Assembly (NCBI RefSeq): GCF_011386835.1
Contig: NC_088801.1
Location: 17,408,824 to 17,472,823 of the forward strand
DNA from: Chrysemys picta bellii
Taxonomy: Eukaryota; Chordata; Testudines; Emydidae
Direction of reading: 5' to 3'
Length of the DNA stretch: 64,000 bases
The translations under genes and the position numbers were made by a program. Each line of letters opens with the position of its first letter. Position 1 is the first letter of the stretch. The notes under the pieces were generated by a model. It made no database searches and was not told the origin of the DNA. It saw only the letters and a program-made list of their open reading frames with translations. Below, one piece after another: positions 1 through 12,408 of the stretch.

Positions 1-830
1 TAGTTCTGGGGAGAGCTCCTCTGGAGAATATTATAATGTTTAAAAAATATTTATTTTTCATTATCATCCTGCTACATAAACTTCTGATGGAATAGGCTTT
101 TTCCAACAGCCCCTGAGGAGATTATATATAGTACATAGCCCTGTCTGAATTGCGTATTTTACATGTGTCCAAGTGTAGGAGAATAGGGGATTTAAGTGAG
201 CTATCTGTTATACAATATTATTCAGCAGTGCACTAAAATAAATCACATGGAAAAAATATAAAAGCTCCTCGTATTAGGTATTTCGGTCACTTCCTTCAGC
301 ACTGCAACTGGTGCCAAACTGCCCACCGTTAGTGTTAAATAACTGCTATCGCTAAACAGTGCAAGCCAATGAAAGGAAGGTCTTTTAAAACGGCTCTTGT
401 CACCAATTTACTATTTTCCTACGTGATTTCAACATGGTAGTTTCATTGTTAATTTTATTAGCAATTAAAACCAAACTGCACATTTTAAAACTCTTTCAAC
501 GGAGCAAGAAACTGGCAAGAGCCCTCTTCGCATGCTGCGTGCATTATGAACATTCTGGTGAAAACAGTAATGATGGCTTTAACAAATATGTTGAGCAGAT
601 TTCTTAATTGTTCAAAATTACTTAAGCCTGAGTGAACATTTCATATTAAATCTCAGCTGAAGTGATTAAAACTGATTTACCAACTCTTCTGAAGCCAGTT
701 ATTTTCATAAAAATCAGCTGGGTCTCAGTTCTGCTGCTGCCTAGTTTTGGCTTTGCACCCATTGAGATGTCACTAACCACATATATGACAGCAGAGTTTA
801 ATAAAGTCTGAAACAGCACAAGATAGTTAA
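1..830. other. AT-rich sequence, no gene seen
   Basis: No long reading frame, splice-framed exon, RNA gene or repeat with clear ends is visible. The sequence is AT-rich and looks like ordinary intergenic or intronic DNA. Confidence 0.6.
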
Positions 831-833
831 AGG

Positions 834-938
834 GACTGATCCTGCAACCCCCAATCTTGATGAGTAGACATAGGGAACTCAGTGGAACTACTCATGGAAC
901 TACAACTCAACATGAGTTAGGGTTGCAGGACAGGGGCC
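834..938. repeat. Decayed palindromic repeat (GATCCTGCAACC family)
   Basis: The left end reads gatcctgcaacc and the right end reads gggttgcaggac, which are near reverse complements. The middle holds 'ggaactcagtgg', a decayed form of the self-complementary core common in sauropsid short palindromic repeats. It is probably an old non-autonomous DNA element. Family assignment rests on recognition only. Confidence 0.5.
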
Positions 939-1003
939 AGATTCTCAGCTGGGGTAAAACAGTTCAATGGATTTATGCCACTCTACATCAGCTAAGGGTA
1001 ACA
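934..1003. repeat. Decayed palindromic repeat (GGCCAGATTCTCAGCTGG family)
   Basis: It begins ggccagattctcagctgg, has 'gttcaatgg' in the middle and ends 'catcagctaaggg', a mutated mirror of the start. It directly abuts the previous palindrome, so two unrelated palindromic repeats lie back to back. Confidence 0.45.
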
Positions 1004-1009
1004 AATTGG

Positions 1010-1900
1010 GCATCTAGCAAGGCAGGAAGCTTCAAGCCTGGACTCTTTGCTTCCAGGTCTGGTGGAGAGTGGGCATTTTCTAGAGGCACTTTGTCCTCAT
1101 GTGCAGAAGTAATGAGGAAGGTGAGCAGCATATGGCTATGCACTGGCTAATCTAGGAGTGATCATGACAAATTCTATCCAGCTCTCTCACCTGGAGGAAA
1201 GTTGTTGGAGAATAAACATGCTTTTTTTGTTAAGGGACACTGACAGTTTTGGCTTTTTTCTCTCCCTCACAGGCTTCACCTCTAGATATTATGTCTCTGA
1301 GATGGGCCTTGACTTGAGATAAAAACCATAGGAGGTAGCTGGACAGCACTAGTGTAGGAGTAAGATGATCTGAAAATGGAGGAGGAGAAAGTAGTCAAAA
1401 AGGTAACGTAATTTACCAATTTATTCTGCTTACATTCACCAAATTAATTTTAACTTGATGATTTACCCTACAAATCCCTTCTTGCCCTCATCCTAATCAT
1501 CAAAAAGTGTGATTAGAAAAAAAAAACACATAAAAAGCATTTACGTAGGACACAGACTAGAGTTTCCCTACTGGTGCTACAGTGTGAAAGGGAGAAGCTA
1601 AAGAGGCAGAAATAGAAACATTTCAGCATCCCCAGAGGAATCCTGTTGCCATGGGTTATCCAGATGAAAAACAGAGGGCCAGCTCTTCAGCTGCACTAAA
1701 TAAGCATATCGCCCTTGACTTCAAGACGTAACTATTTTAATTGTTATTTATTGAGTGCTATAAGTTTGCATGGTGCTGCACAGACATAAAATAATAAAAT
1801 GAATATATTGCCGCTAAGAACTTCCCCGTAAGAGCTGATCAAGACATTGTTTATGCCTTCCACTGAAGACTTACAGCCCTATTCAAAGTTCTGTTTTTTA
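1010..1900. other. AT-rich sequence; possible old SINE tail at 1741-1830
   Basis: No gene is seen. Bases 1741-1830 (ttatttattgagtgct..., gcatggtgctgcacagac) resemble the 3' part of old amniote SINEs, but the match is weak. Confidence 0.35.
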
Positions 1901-1924
1901 CTCCTTGCTAAATCTGGAGGACCA

Positions 1925-2375
1925 GGTAGTGGCCACACTGATCCCTGCATGTGTCATCTCCACGCTGGATTGCTGCAGCTCATGGTATCTGAAGCTGAAT
2001 GTGAAGACAATGCACTGGCTCCGGCTGGTACTACTGGCTTAAGCTGTTGTGAGCATCAAATCCCTCCACTGGCTCCTAGTCAGCATTTGATGCCATTATA
2101 ATGCCTTGATCCTAAATTTCAAAGCAACTAATGGATCAACTCCCCACTACATCAAAGACCAAATTTCAATCTATGAACCATTGTGACAGTTGCACTCCTC
2201 TGGAACAATACAGATCACAAAGCTCACGATGAAGCACCTGAGAGCTTGGGACAAAGCATCCTTGGTCAAGGACTGTAGAACCATTTCACATAGGAGATAA
2301 GGTGAATTCAGTCTGTCCGTCTTTAGGAAATGTTGCAAAACCTTCCTCTTTGAGAAAGTCTTTCCTTCATAAGTG
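1925..2375 (+). pseudogene. Ancient LINE relic, RT C-terminal region (L2/CR1-like)
   Basis: The DNA carries broken reading frames typical of the C-terminal end of old L2/CR1-type reverse transcriptases. A 'cactggctcctagtcagc' block recalls the HWLPV motif. It is followed by 'caaagcaactaatggatcaactccccactacat', the usual 'KALNG.AP.Y' region. Near 2325-2370 the frame reads roughly FRK-CCKTFLFEKVF, like the conserved 'FRK.LKT.LF' end. Many stops and frameshifts are present, so it is dead and much older than the CR1 that follows about 170 bp later. The exact LINE clade cannot be fixed by eye. Confidence 0.55.
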
Positions 2376-2522
2376 ATGCTCACAATGCAACATCTCTTCT
2401 ATTCCCAAACCATTACCAACTGCCCCCTCCTCAAAAAACAAACAAAGAGCAGAGTTTTGACCCCAAGCAGGAAACAGACTCCATGGAGTCCACTTGGGAC
2501 TTTGCTCTTGCTATTGATTTAG

Positions 2523-3401
2523 GTGGAAGGTGCGCTGATACCTGGAGGTGATCTGGAGAAAGGGGTAAACAGTGAGGTGGCAAAGTTTGCAGATGATACT
2601 AAACTGCTCAAGATAGTTAAGACCAAAGCAGAGTGTGATGAACTTCAAAAAGATCTCACAAAACTAAGTGATTGGGCAACAAAATGGCAAATGAAATTTA
2701 ATGTGGATAAATGTAAAGTAATGCACATTGGAAAAAATAACCCCAACTATACTTACAGTACAATGGGGGCTAATTTAGCTACAACAAGTCAGGAAAAAGA
2801 TCTTGGAGTCATCGTGGATAGTTCTCTGAAGATGTCCGCGCAGTGTGCAGAGGTGGTCAAAAAAGCAAACAGGATGTTAGGAATCATTAAAAAGGGGATA
2901 GAGAATAAGACTGAGAATATATTATTGCCCTTATATAAATCGATGATACGCCCACATCTCGAATACTGCGTACAGATGTGGTCTCCTCATCTAAAAAAGG
3001 ATAAACTGGCACTAGAAAAGGTTCAGAAAAGGGCAACTAAAATGATTAGGAGTTTGGAACGGGTCCCATATGAGGAGAGATTAAAGAGGCTAGGACTCTT
3101 CAGCTTGGAAAAGAGGAGACTAAGGGGGGTTATGATAGAGGTATATAAAATCATGAGTGATGTGGAGAAAGTGGATAAGGAAAAGTTATTTACTTATTCC
3201 CGTAATACAAGAACTAGGGGTCACCAAATGAAATTAATAGGCAGCAGGTTTAAAACAAATACAAGAAAGTTCTTCTTCACGCAGTGCACAGTCAACTTGT
3301 GGAACTCCTTACCTGAGGAGGTTGTGAAGGCTAGGACTATAACAGCATTTAAAAGAGAACTGGATAAATTCATGGTGGTTAAGTCCATTAATGGCTATTA
3401 A
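2523..3401 (+). pseudogene. CR1 ORF2 C-terminal fragment (reverse transcriptase end)
   Basis: The frame is open for 292 codons and ends at the natural CR1 stop (...SINGY-stop). It begins inside the reverse transcriptase. The catalytic FADD box lies at residues 22-25, within AKFADDTKLL. The later CR1 blocks follow: [64 protein letters not shown] and [15 protein letters not shown]. The endonuclease and the N-terminal two thirds of the RT are missing, so it cannot encode an active enzyme. The first methionine and about eight residues come from flanking DNA. The uninterrupted frame suggests a recent insertion. Confidence 0.9.
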
Positions 3402-3599
3402 CCAGGATGGGTAAGGAATGGTGTCCCTAGCCTCTGTTTGTCAGAGGATGGAGATGGATGGCAGGAGAAAGATCACTTGATCATTGCTTGTGGGTCCACT
3501 CCCTCTGGAGCACCTGGCATTGGCCACTGTCGGTAGACAGGATACTGGGCTAGATGGACCTTTGGTCTGACCCGGTACGGCCGTTCTTATGTTCTTATG
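2546..3599 (+). mobile_element. CR1 LINE, 5'-truncated, TTCTTATG-type 3' end
   Basis: Homology starts near gatctggagaaagg and runs through the ORF2 end, a short 3' UTR ('ggcattggccactgtcgg...ctagatggacctttggtctga') and a terminal pair of TTCTTATG units. There is no poly-A, as expected for CR1. It is very similar over its shared part to the copy at 58.5 kb. The 5' boundary is accurate only to a few bases. Confidence 0.92.
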
Positions 3600-5900
3600 C
3601 TATCGTGATGGGTAGCAGTATAAAATCCCAAAATGACTGAGTTGGACAGACAGCACAATATTAGAAACAAGACACAGTGGTGGTGGTGGTGGGGGGCAAT
3701 ACACCAGTGGTCCATTTAAAAATGCACATAACTATTCTAATCTGTTTATCTGATGGATTATTGGTGGAAGGTTTTGCAGAAGTGGATATATAGAGGGGAT
3801 ATGAATGAAAGGAGAAGGGGGGGTCAATTCCAAATGGAAGGGATAACAAAGGGTGGGGAGGAAAACAGGAATGACAAAGCTAAATGAATGTGTCTAGAAC
3901 TTCGTATTCTTGCTGGCACAAGCATCTAAAAAAGTTAGCAGTCAGCACTCCTTCTGGGCCACAAATCTCCCGGGTGGTGGTTGCTTGGGGGAGTGGTATT
4001 TCTTCCTCTTAAATCTTGAGCAAGCAATTCTGTTTGGCTGCATGAATAAAAAAATGAAGTAAATGCGTTCTGTCCTGAGATGACATACCAACTGTATTTC
4101 ATTCAAGACACAGAACATGCTTTTCTTGTGGATGAAATAAATCAGGGAGAGTATGGCTAATAAGAATAGTAGAGTACTTTAAGCCTTTACTGGAATTAAC
4201 CTGAGATGGGAAAGAATGATCGATATAATACCAGAAAGTTTGAATTTTGAATTCTAATTGAGTTAGCTGCTGAGTAGTAGTAGCCCAATTTAGAAGAACA
4301 GTGTATCAGATATATATGCTGTCAATGTGATTATCAAAACTAGACCATATGAAAATAAATAGTATTGATAGCATCATAATTATGTCTCCTTTATAGAAGT
4401 GGATATCCATTTTTCATTATTATTAGAGGTCAAATCTGGACATCCTCTCTCACTTTGTATTCAGTCCTTATTCAGATGAAACTCCCACTGATACTAATAT
4501 GAGATTTCCCTGAATAAGAACAGAATAATAAGTAAATCAGGATGTGGCCTGTTATGAATTACGTTTAAGTGGAGTTTTTTTGCCCTGATCCTCTGTGGTA
4601 GCCAAGGAGTATAAAATGCAACATAGGTGGGGAAGGAGGTTTGCAAAGGCAGCTTTAAGCATTTTCCCTTACTCGGGCTGATCCCTGATATAAGTAAAAG
4701 CGGTAGTTCTAGGCTCTTGTAACCGGCACCAACTGTCAATGATCCCAGAAGCCATTACAGCAGCCACAGATAGCTGGGGGAAGGAAGTTCTGGACATGCT
4801 CTTAGTGCCAGCCGAAGGAATGGCGATAGGTGGTGGCTTAGGAACTATTATGCTGTCTCTACATCACCAGAGGATTCCCTTACAGCAAGATGGTTCAGTC
4901 ATGTTAGGTTGGCTCTTTTGTGCCCGAGAATATGGTGTAAAGTGGTTAGACATAGGAGAGAACCTGGTCCTTTCTCAGTACAGTCCACCTGAATCTGGCA
5001 ACATTTATTTTTGTTGAATGATCTAGGTTTTAGGAGCTAAGTAAACATTCAGATATTTCTAAACTGTTAATGCCTAAGTGTAATTTTAGAAGGGGAGAAA
5101 CTATCTGGCAGAAACCTTTGTATCTTAACGATGTCATGGGTGAAAAGGTAGTCACTGAACCTGAGAGAAGTTTACTAGATAGCAAAAGCAGACAGTCAAG
5201 TAAATAAAGCTGTAAAATAAATACTGTGCAACATGTTTATGAACTTATCTTACACAATATATACATTTTAAATTAAATAATTAGCTATAATCTTGTTTAT
5301 GTCAAATCCAATTTACATTAACAAAAATCACACAGTATCAGTACTGATGCCATATGTCCAGAAATGTTAACAATCAGAGAAATGCAACATAAAAATTGAA
5401 GCTTTTAATTATAATCAACTTCTGACTTTCTCAGGTAATTACAATTTCTGAGTAATTTCTCACTGTTTTTATGAGTATAAATCAACCAGAACACACTGAA
5501 AGTAGGTGTTGGTTGGAAGCATCTGACTTGTTTATACATATGGTACTTGCATGTGACTCATGGAAGTGATGGATTGAAGGAGACAGGGGGCTATAACATG
5601 GATGGAAAAGCATTCATAGAATCCATTTGAAGGTTTGGGGAAGAGTTTCTGTGGCTGTCACAGATGTGGAGTGTTCATTTGCGAAGAATACTCTGGGTGC
5701 ATACATATAGAGGGCTACTTAACCTATGCATTCACTCAAAATAACTGCAGCGTATAGCTTAAAATTGTCATTCATGTGAGCAACAGGTAAATCCCAAACT
5801 GGACATTTTTGTCCCCTTTCCTTCCTCTCGCTACCATGACTGTCCTCACATACACATTGGCAATTCCTGTCAGAGTGCTACATTATAGAAATATATTAAA
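3600..5900. other. AT-rich unique sequence; short (GGT)n run near 3678
   Basis: No gene, RNA or element with clear ends is visible. A short GGT/GGG run lies at about 3678-3696. Short frames at 4494-4739 and 4739-5017 show no family features and look like chance. Confidence 0.5.
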
Positions 5901-5904
5901 AAAT

Positions 5905-6125
5905 ACTTTATAGTGCCTTCAATGTGAAGCTTACAAAATGCTTTAGAAATGCTACATATGCATCATCACAACAGCCCTGTGAAGGAGGTAAGTACCATTA
6001 TGTTATCCATAATAATTGAGGCACCAAGATTTTAAGTGTAATACCCAGGTTGCCAGAGTGGCAAAACATGAAAGAAACAGCCAGAATTCCCAGCTTTCAG
6101 CATCTCAGCTCTAATCACCAGGTTA
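5905..6125 (+). repeat. MIR-like (CORE) SINE, decayed
   Basis: The order of blocks matches MIR-type SINEs: 'gctttagaaatg...catcatcacaacagccctgtgaaggaggtaagtaccattatg', then 'ataattgaggcaccaagattttaagtg', then a mutated 'cccaggttgccagagtggc'. There is no clear target duplication, consistent with great age. Confidence 0.6.
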
Positions 6126-6569
6126 GTCTGTTATCTAGAAAAAGCAATACTGATAAAAAACAGCTGCAAAGCCATATTCAGTAGCTACTGGATGTTTTGG
6201 CCTGTCATAAAAACAGAGAAGTGGAAGATTAGCAATGAGAGGGCAATATGAGTGCAGTGGTGAGGTTTCCTTGACTCCAGACATCCTCCCCCCTCGCCTC
6301 CCTTTTGCTGAGACTGCTGAAAGGAATCTTGCTTTCATTGTTTCTTGCTGTCACTCTGTCTTTCTTTCGCCTGTCTGACAGGACGCTCTGCTCTAGCCAC
6401 AAACTTTTGATTGGAGAACTGAACTTGTTAAGGCAGGTTTTTGAAGTAACATCTGCTTAACTGTGGCCAGCTCGGCTGGAATGGCTTACACATGCATAAT
6501 AGCACTCCGTTTATTTTATAAATATTGACTTCAGCACAGCTACATCAATTTGCATCAGCAGAAAATTTG

Positions 6570-6592
6570 CCCCCCCGCCCCCCCCGCCCCTC
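6570..6592. repeat. C-rich low-complexity run
   Basis: Runs of C interrupted by single G (ccccccgccccccccgcccc). A short (AC)n tract lies nearby at about 6640-6651. Probably simple-sequence drift. Confidence 0.8.
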
Positions 6593-6950
6593 ATGTAACC
6601 TATTATATATTCCACTGTACATATATTATATGCAGAATACACACACACACCCAGAAACGAAAAGTAAAAAAGCAGTAAAATCTGAAGGGAGTGTCCTAAG
6701 AAACCATTTTCTTTACACATTACAGTCTATTGAAAATAGAACAATCAAATCCTAATAAATAAATAAAAAAAAGTCAAATTTCTCCTGGAATTTATTTTAT
6801 TTATTTATACACACATGCACACACAAACACACCATGACTTTGGTTCTGCTCCTAAGCTGGCTGGAGACACAAAGGAATGCAGTAATGTGTATTTACCCTG
6901 CCTTCAAGGAGCTCTGAGAGGTATTCTTTCTTCCACAGGAAGATTAAGCC

Positions 6951-7841
6951 CTGGTCTACCCTACAGAGTTAGGTCAACATAAGGCACTTTACATTGACCT
7001 AATTATGTTAGTGTACCACTACAGCCTTGCTCCTGCCCATGTAAGTGCCCTACTACACCGACTTAATAACGGCACTTCCACAAGAGGCATAAGGCTTATG
7101 TCGGTATAGTTAAGGCGACTACACAGACACTGCAGGTTACTTACATCGGCTATTGGCTGTCATTGGTGTCAGCTGCCCCTTCTCCCCCGACTCCTGGCTC
7201 CCCACTGGGCTGCTTCATGCTGCCTAGGCTCCCCGCTCCCTGCTTGGAGCCAGGCTGTCCCCTAGGCTCCCGTCTCCCGACTCCCAACCGGGCAGATGCC
7301 CAGTCTTCCCACTCAGAGACAAGCTGCCCTCAGGGTCCTGACTCCCCACTGCCAGTCGGGCTACTGTGCCTGGTTTCCAGCTCCCCGCTCCCAGCCGGGC
7401 TGCCCTCCAGGATCCCAGCTCCCCATACCCAGCTGGGATGCCCTCCAGGCTCCCCGCTCCCAGCTGGGAGCCACCTGGGCTGTGGGCACGGAGCTCCCTG
7501 TTGAGAGCCTGGGCAGCAGCCATGCTCCCGGCAGGGAGCGTGAAACTGGGAACCTGGGCAGCTGCTGTGCTCCCACAGGGAGCCAGGAACCTTGGGGGGG
7601 GGCTGCCAGGTTCCTGGTGGGGAGCGGGGAGGTGAAAGCGGGGGTGGAAGCCAAGCTCCTGATGGAGAGCTGCATGGAACTGACAGCCCGGGCTCTCAGA
7701 CCCCCAACACTGCCCCTCTAAAGTACGTGGAAGCAGCAGTCCTAGTGAGGATATGCACCACTGACAGAAGGAGGGTAGTGTGGACATGAAACAATGCAGT
7801 GGCTGTAAATTGACCTAAGTTTTTAGTGTAGACCTTACTCC
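6951..7841. mobile_element. Non-autonomous DNA element, GGTCTAC/GTAGACC inverted ends
   Basis: The left end reads ggtctaccctacagagttaggtcaa and the right end ttgacctaagtttttagtgtagacc; these form imperfect inverted repeats of about 25 bp. The interior carries a GC-rich block of repeated 'ctccc-agc-ggg' motifs, much richer in GC than the flanks. I could not find a convincing target duplication, so the superfamily is uncertain. The reading frames inside are products of the GC-rich repeats. Confidence 0.65.
7190..7680. repeat. GC-rich degenerate minisatellite inside the 6.95-kb element
   Basis: Variants of 'ggctccccgctcccagc(t/c)ggg' recur every 40-50 bp, and a second unit type with 'gcctgggcagcagccatgctcc' follows. 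Overlapping proline- and glycine-rich frames up to 187 codons appear on both strands here. They follow base composition, not protein conservation. Confidence 0.6.
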
Positions 7842-8040
7842 CAGATGCCACCCAGGAGTGCTGGATTTCTAATGCACTCAACACAGGCTAGTGACTATGG
7901 GATATGACTGAGCCTAAAGAAAAGATCAGTGCTAAAATGTGGGCCAAAACACACTCTCCCTATTAATTCAGAATTCCCATTAATTTCAGTGATAGTTTTA
8001 AGTGAATAAAACCCAGTAAAGATTACAGGATTGGTCCCTG

Positions 8041-8068
8041 TTTTTTGTTTGTTTGTTTGTTTGTTTCC
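8041..8068 (+). repeat. (GTTT)n microsatellite
   Basis: About five perfect gttt units. A similar tract lies at about 15641-15659. Confidence 0.85.
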
Positions 8069-8519
8069 CACAAATGGAAAAAAAACACTGCAACCTGTAA
8101 TGCTCTCTCTTATAGATGGCAACTAAATTATGAATCTCGGTGAGGAAACAAACGTTAATACTTGTTGCAGAACAGGTTTGCAAATCACATAGCTGATAAC
8201 CAGCTCTAATAGCTGCAGTATAGCCAATAAACTAACCCTGGACTCCACTTTATAAAGAGAGATTTACATTTCCAGCATGAGACAATAGACTGCACCAGTG
8301 TAATCTAACCCTCTCTATTCATGGGATTAATCATCTGAAGTCTATATAGGCTAGACAGCATCATGTGGCATTAGCTGAAGATACCAGATTAGTTGAAGAT
8401 ACCGATACAGATTTAGCAAAAGGAATATGCCAAATTTTAATGTCAAGCCATAATAAGAAAATTCAACAAAGTCCCGGATGGGTCTGAAATTAAAACTGAA
8501 ATATTTGTGCCCATTAAAC

Positions 8520-8640
8520 ACTTTGGGTCAAACTGTGCTCTTTGTTACACCGATTCAGTCCCACTGAAGTCAATGGGTATAAACAGCAGGTACTGAGATA
8601 TGTCACTGGGATACAATTCACCCCATTGCATGGGCTTTAC
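8520..8640. repeat. Decayed palindromic repeat with GAAGTCAATGGG core
   Basis: The block 'acaccgattcagtcccactgaagtcaatgggtataaac' matches the centre of the family of palindromic repeats found throughout the window. The ends are too eroded to place. Confidence 0.35.
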
Positions 8641-8989
8641 ACAAGACACACTGCGTTGCTACAACACTCCAGCAGCCCTGAATAAGGGATAGATGTGTTG
8701 GGAGCCATGCAGGGACAGATTTCTGTGTGCTGGTGGGGTTACTATGCACCACTTCATGATAGGCAATTGTGAAGGGTTGCTTTGGTAAGCCAGGAGAGGG
8801 ACAGTTGGATCCATGCTTACAACGACAATAGATACAGTGGCTTGGAACATAGAAGAGGTGCACAGGGGCAACAGACACTATTATCAGCCTATAGTCAAAA
8901 GTAATGGCTGAAGAAGAGCTACACTGCAGCTCCACATCCTCCCCTCTCGTAGGATGGGGTAAAGATGAATTTTGATAGATCTCCCCTAG

Positions 8990-11241
8990 CATACTTGCAA
9001 AAAGCCAGTTTAATCAGGTTTTACATGTCATAGAAAATGTGGAAATGAGTAATTTTTCTCTCTGGTTTATAGTTAAATTAATCACACAGTTTCCCCCTCG
9101 CTGCTTACACATAATGTAATTTTATACATAAAAGGACCAATGCATTACTTATCTCCAGTGCAGCCTTGCAACTTCTACAGGTGGTTTTCATTACACATAT
9201 TGTGGATACTGAACAAGTTATAAAAATTAATAATGTTACACAAGTTAAATTAATTTTGTTTCCTCTATGAAAAATCTTAAACTGAAAACTTTAATTTAGC
9301 ACCGCATTTTTTGCATCCACAGATGCAGTAAGGTATAGGACTAGTACACAGTAAGAGGATACCTTCTCAGCTGAAATCATGAAATTCTAGCTGTTCCTCT
9401 CTTAGTAATACTAATGACAATTGTGTAGTTAAATCCCCGCATACTCAGTTGAAAACATACCCCTAAAAGCGACATGCCTAGAAATATTCTTTAAGAAGTT
9501 ATTGCAAAATATTCTATTGATTTATTTATTCTAATAAGACTAAACCATTCACAAAGCTGTAGAAAAGAAGGCTCAAAATATTCACAAATGTAGGCTTAGA
9601 TGAATATTTGTGAACTGACTGCAACTCAGGATATATGGTGACAATTCAGCTTATCCTTACAGGCTAGTTTTTCATTTTATAATACATATTGCAAGTGAAC
9701 ATTCCAAAAATATATCTTTACAATAAGCATCCCTTCTACATTATGTCTAAAATACATCAGTATAATACTTACTGTCCATTTTTCTTAAATATGATCCTTT
9801 CAGTCTGCAGGAGATTTAATTCTGACTTAATGTGATGTATTTAAACAGTGAGCGAGCAAGCATTAGCCTTTAGGCTTCCACTAGACTTGTTCTCATCACT
9901 GGATCTGACTCACTGGAAAAAATGCTTGTATAATATTTACCTGAATTACAGCACAAACATTTTAAAGATCTTTATCATGATCAACTAAAAAATCTAGGGC
10001 TATGGGTTATGAGTCATGTTACTGAACTGGAGGCTCTATTGTAGACTTTGAGAAGTTTATTGTAGACTTTGAGAAGTTTTAGCCACTTGAATTGTTCTAG
10101 TGGGGGAATACCGTCAGAGTTTTCTGCAGAAGCCGTGGTTCTCACTGTTCAGAGACAGAGAGGGGGAAAAAGGGACATTTAAAAAACCACAACCCTGAAA
10201 CTGTTTTAGAATATATTAACCATGTGCCCCAAAGCCTCGTTTTCCACATCAGAATAATGCCAGATGCTGAGTGTGGGCAAGAGTATTACTACTCAGCTTT
10301 ACCTTGAAGTCCTTTTACTCTTGACCAAATTACTCAGATGATATCACTCCAACATGAAGAAAGACTTCTGGTGTATCTGAAATTGCCAATTTTCTTCTGT
10401 AATTTTACAGTAAACATTGTTTTAAAATGATTTTTACCGTACTATTTATTGTACATAACCATTCTTTGGATTGTGGTCCATTAGAAGCAGCTAGCACTTG
10501 TAAAGCTACTCTTGTGCTTTGGAGTGCTCAAAAATCATGGTAACTAACAAGTTGCATATGTGAGGTCAATGCAATGTATTTGATCCACACATGTATCTCG
10601 TGCATGGATCATGGATGGCCAATATACCATATGGTCCTCAAAAGGTTTGAAGGTCAGATGCATATCCAAATTTCATGAACCTTCTGAGGCTTAAATTAGC
10701 TTTAGTGAGAAACTCCAAAGTGAAACATACTTTTTTCCAAATATTTCAAAAATTTTCAAAGAGAGTCCATCCTAGAAACTGGTGAAGATTTAAACCTCCC
10801 CCTACCCTCAAAAAATCCTCAAAAAACTTGTATATATTTCTATAGAAAGGGCTGGCTTGTATCTTACAGGCTCCGCCCTGTATTGTGGCTGGAAGAGCAC
10901 CTCGGTGCCCTATCAGGTGCTCCAGGACCCATTGTGTATAATGGCGTTCCCTGGCACACAAGGAGAATGTGGTCTGTGCCAGGCCATAGGGTGTATGGTC
11001 CCCTCTTCAGATCCCTTTTGGCATGGCCCACACCACAAACTGTGTATAGTTCTTGCACTCAGGTAGATGAAAACAGGGCAGAGATAAGAGGAGACAGAAG
11101 AATCCTTTTGCCCTTTCCCTCCACAATATACACTGCGCACCATGGATAGGATTCTACTCCCACCAAAGGGAGTTCTTTATCCAATTCCCACTAAAAGCCA
11201 AGGTTAGGCCTTTATCAAAGTCTCACCTCTTCCCTATAAAG
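8990..11241. other. AT-rich unique sequence
   Basis: No gene or dated element is seen. Small overlapping frames at about 10750-11150 come from a slightly GC-richer patch and show no protein family features. Confidence 0.5.
10038..10079 (+). repeat. Perfect 21-bp tandem duplication
   Basis: Two identical 21-bp units beginning attgtagactttgag lie head to tail. This is probably a replication-slippage duplication. Confidence 0.9.
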
Positions 11242-11552
11242 CAGGGGTCAGCAACCTTTCAGAAGTGGTGTGCCGAGTCTTCATTTATTCACTCTAATTT
11301 AAGGTTTCACGTGCCAGTAATACATTTTAATGTTTTTAGAAGGTCTCTTTCTATCAGTCTATAATGTATAACTAAACTATTGTTGTATGTAAAGTAAATA
11401 AGGTTTTTAAAATGTTTAAGAAGCTTCATTTAAAATTACATTAAAATGCAGAGCCCCCCGGACCGGTGGCCAGGACCCAGGCAGTGTGAGTGCCACTGAA
11501 AATCAGCTTGCGTGCCGCCTTCGGCACGCGTGCCATAGGTTGCCTACTCCTG
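11242..11552. mobile_element. hAT-type non-autonomous element, 311 bp
   Basis: It is flanked by a perfect 8-bp target duplication, ctataaag (11234-11241 and 11553-11560). The ends are inverted repeats: caggggtcagcaacc on the left, and ggttgcctactcctg on the right, whose reverse complement is caggagtaggcaacc. The CAGGGG start and 8-bp duplication are typical of the hAT superfamily. No transposase is encoded. Confidence 0.9.
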
Positions 11553-12333
11553 CTATAAAGCAAAAGCCTACTGCCCAAGAAAGTATGAAATGTAAAGTGT
11601 TACAGACCTGTGGGTAACTATATAAGTGAAGCCATTGCACTCACCCAGGCATGCCCATGGAATCTTATATGGCTTGATTCTGCAAAGTGCTAAACATCGA
11701 TCTGCAAGTTCCACTGAACTCTTACAATTAAGCCCAGTTGGGGAAAAAAAGCCATTTTTAAACATTAAATACAGTACTTAATCATTCATTTAAAAAGCAC
11801 TTCCATTGTCATCAGCTTGACAGTATTTAAATGAAAAGATCCTGAAAAATCACTGCTTGTTTTCAAGCAGGAAATGCTTTAGAAGATTGGCATTTCTCAT
11901 GTAGAGAAAAATTTACAGTAATCATGTCCTGATGACAACCTTAAGAGAGGACTTCTATCTAACTGGAATGATCTAATTTATCTTTCATACAATAATACCC
12001 AGTGGCTAGTTTCAACATTTCATTATCATGGAAATTAAAGACAACACAGGAAATTAATGTTTTAAGAGAACTGGGTATGGTCCACTTAACTCTTCCTTTG
12101 ATTGTCCACAGAATGTAATAAGATAATTTGCTTCCTTTGTATATATGTCTGAGTAAAGAAAATAACACTTTTTCATAAATTACATGCAGAAACTTAAGAG
12201 AAAATCCAAGCTAGTCAATATAAAGACTTTCTAATTATTTCATATTTCTATATAAATGCATGTCATGCATACCTCAATAACTCCCCACCAAAACAATGCA
12301 TCAGTTTCAGGATGTAATATGCTCATTACCCAT

Positions 12334-12408
12334 AGTGCCAACTCCTGCTCTTATTGGAATCAAAGGGATTTTTGCCATTGGCGTCACTGGGAGCAAGATT
12401 TGGCCCTT
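12334..12408. repeat. Decayed palindromic repeat (ACTCCTGCTC...GGGAGCAAGATTTGGCCC)
   Basis: The left part reads actcctgctcttattggaatcaaa and the right part gtcactgggagcaagatttggccc. Together they form a degraded inverted repeat around 'tttttgccatt'. It belongs to the general palindromic repeat class of this window. Confidence 0.5.

Noticed and set aside
6557..6592. CRISPR array or other prokaryotic feature anywhere in the window
   Set aside because: Only simple repeats, minisatellites and eukaryotic transposable elements are present; no regularly spaced repeats with unique spacers, operons or ribosome binding sites were seen.
7224..7787. 187-codon open frame (and overlapping frames on the other strand)
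   Set aside because: It lies in the GC-rich repeat interior of a non-autonomous element; frames are open on both strands because stop codons are rare in this composition, and there is no conserved domain.
10857..11149. Cluster of small frames on both strands near 10.9-11.1 kb as an exon
   Set aside because: No consistent splice signals or known domain; mirrored frames suggest composition effects.
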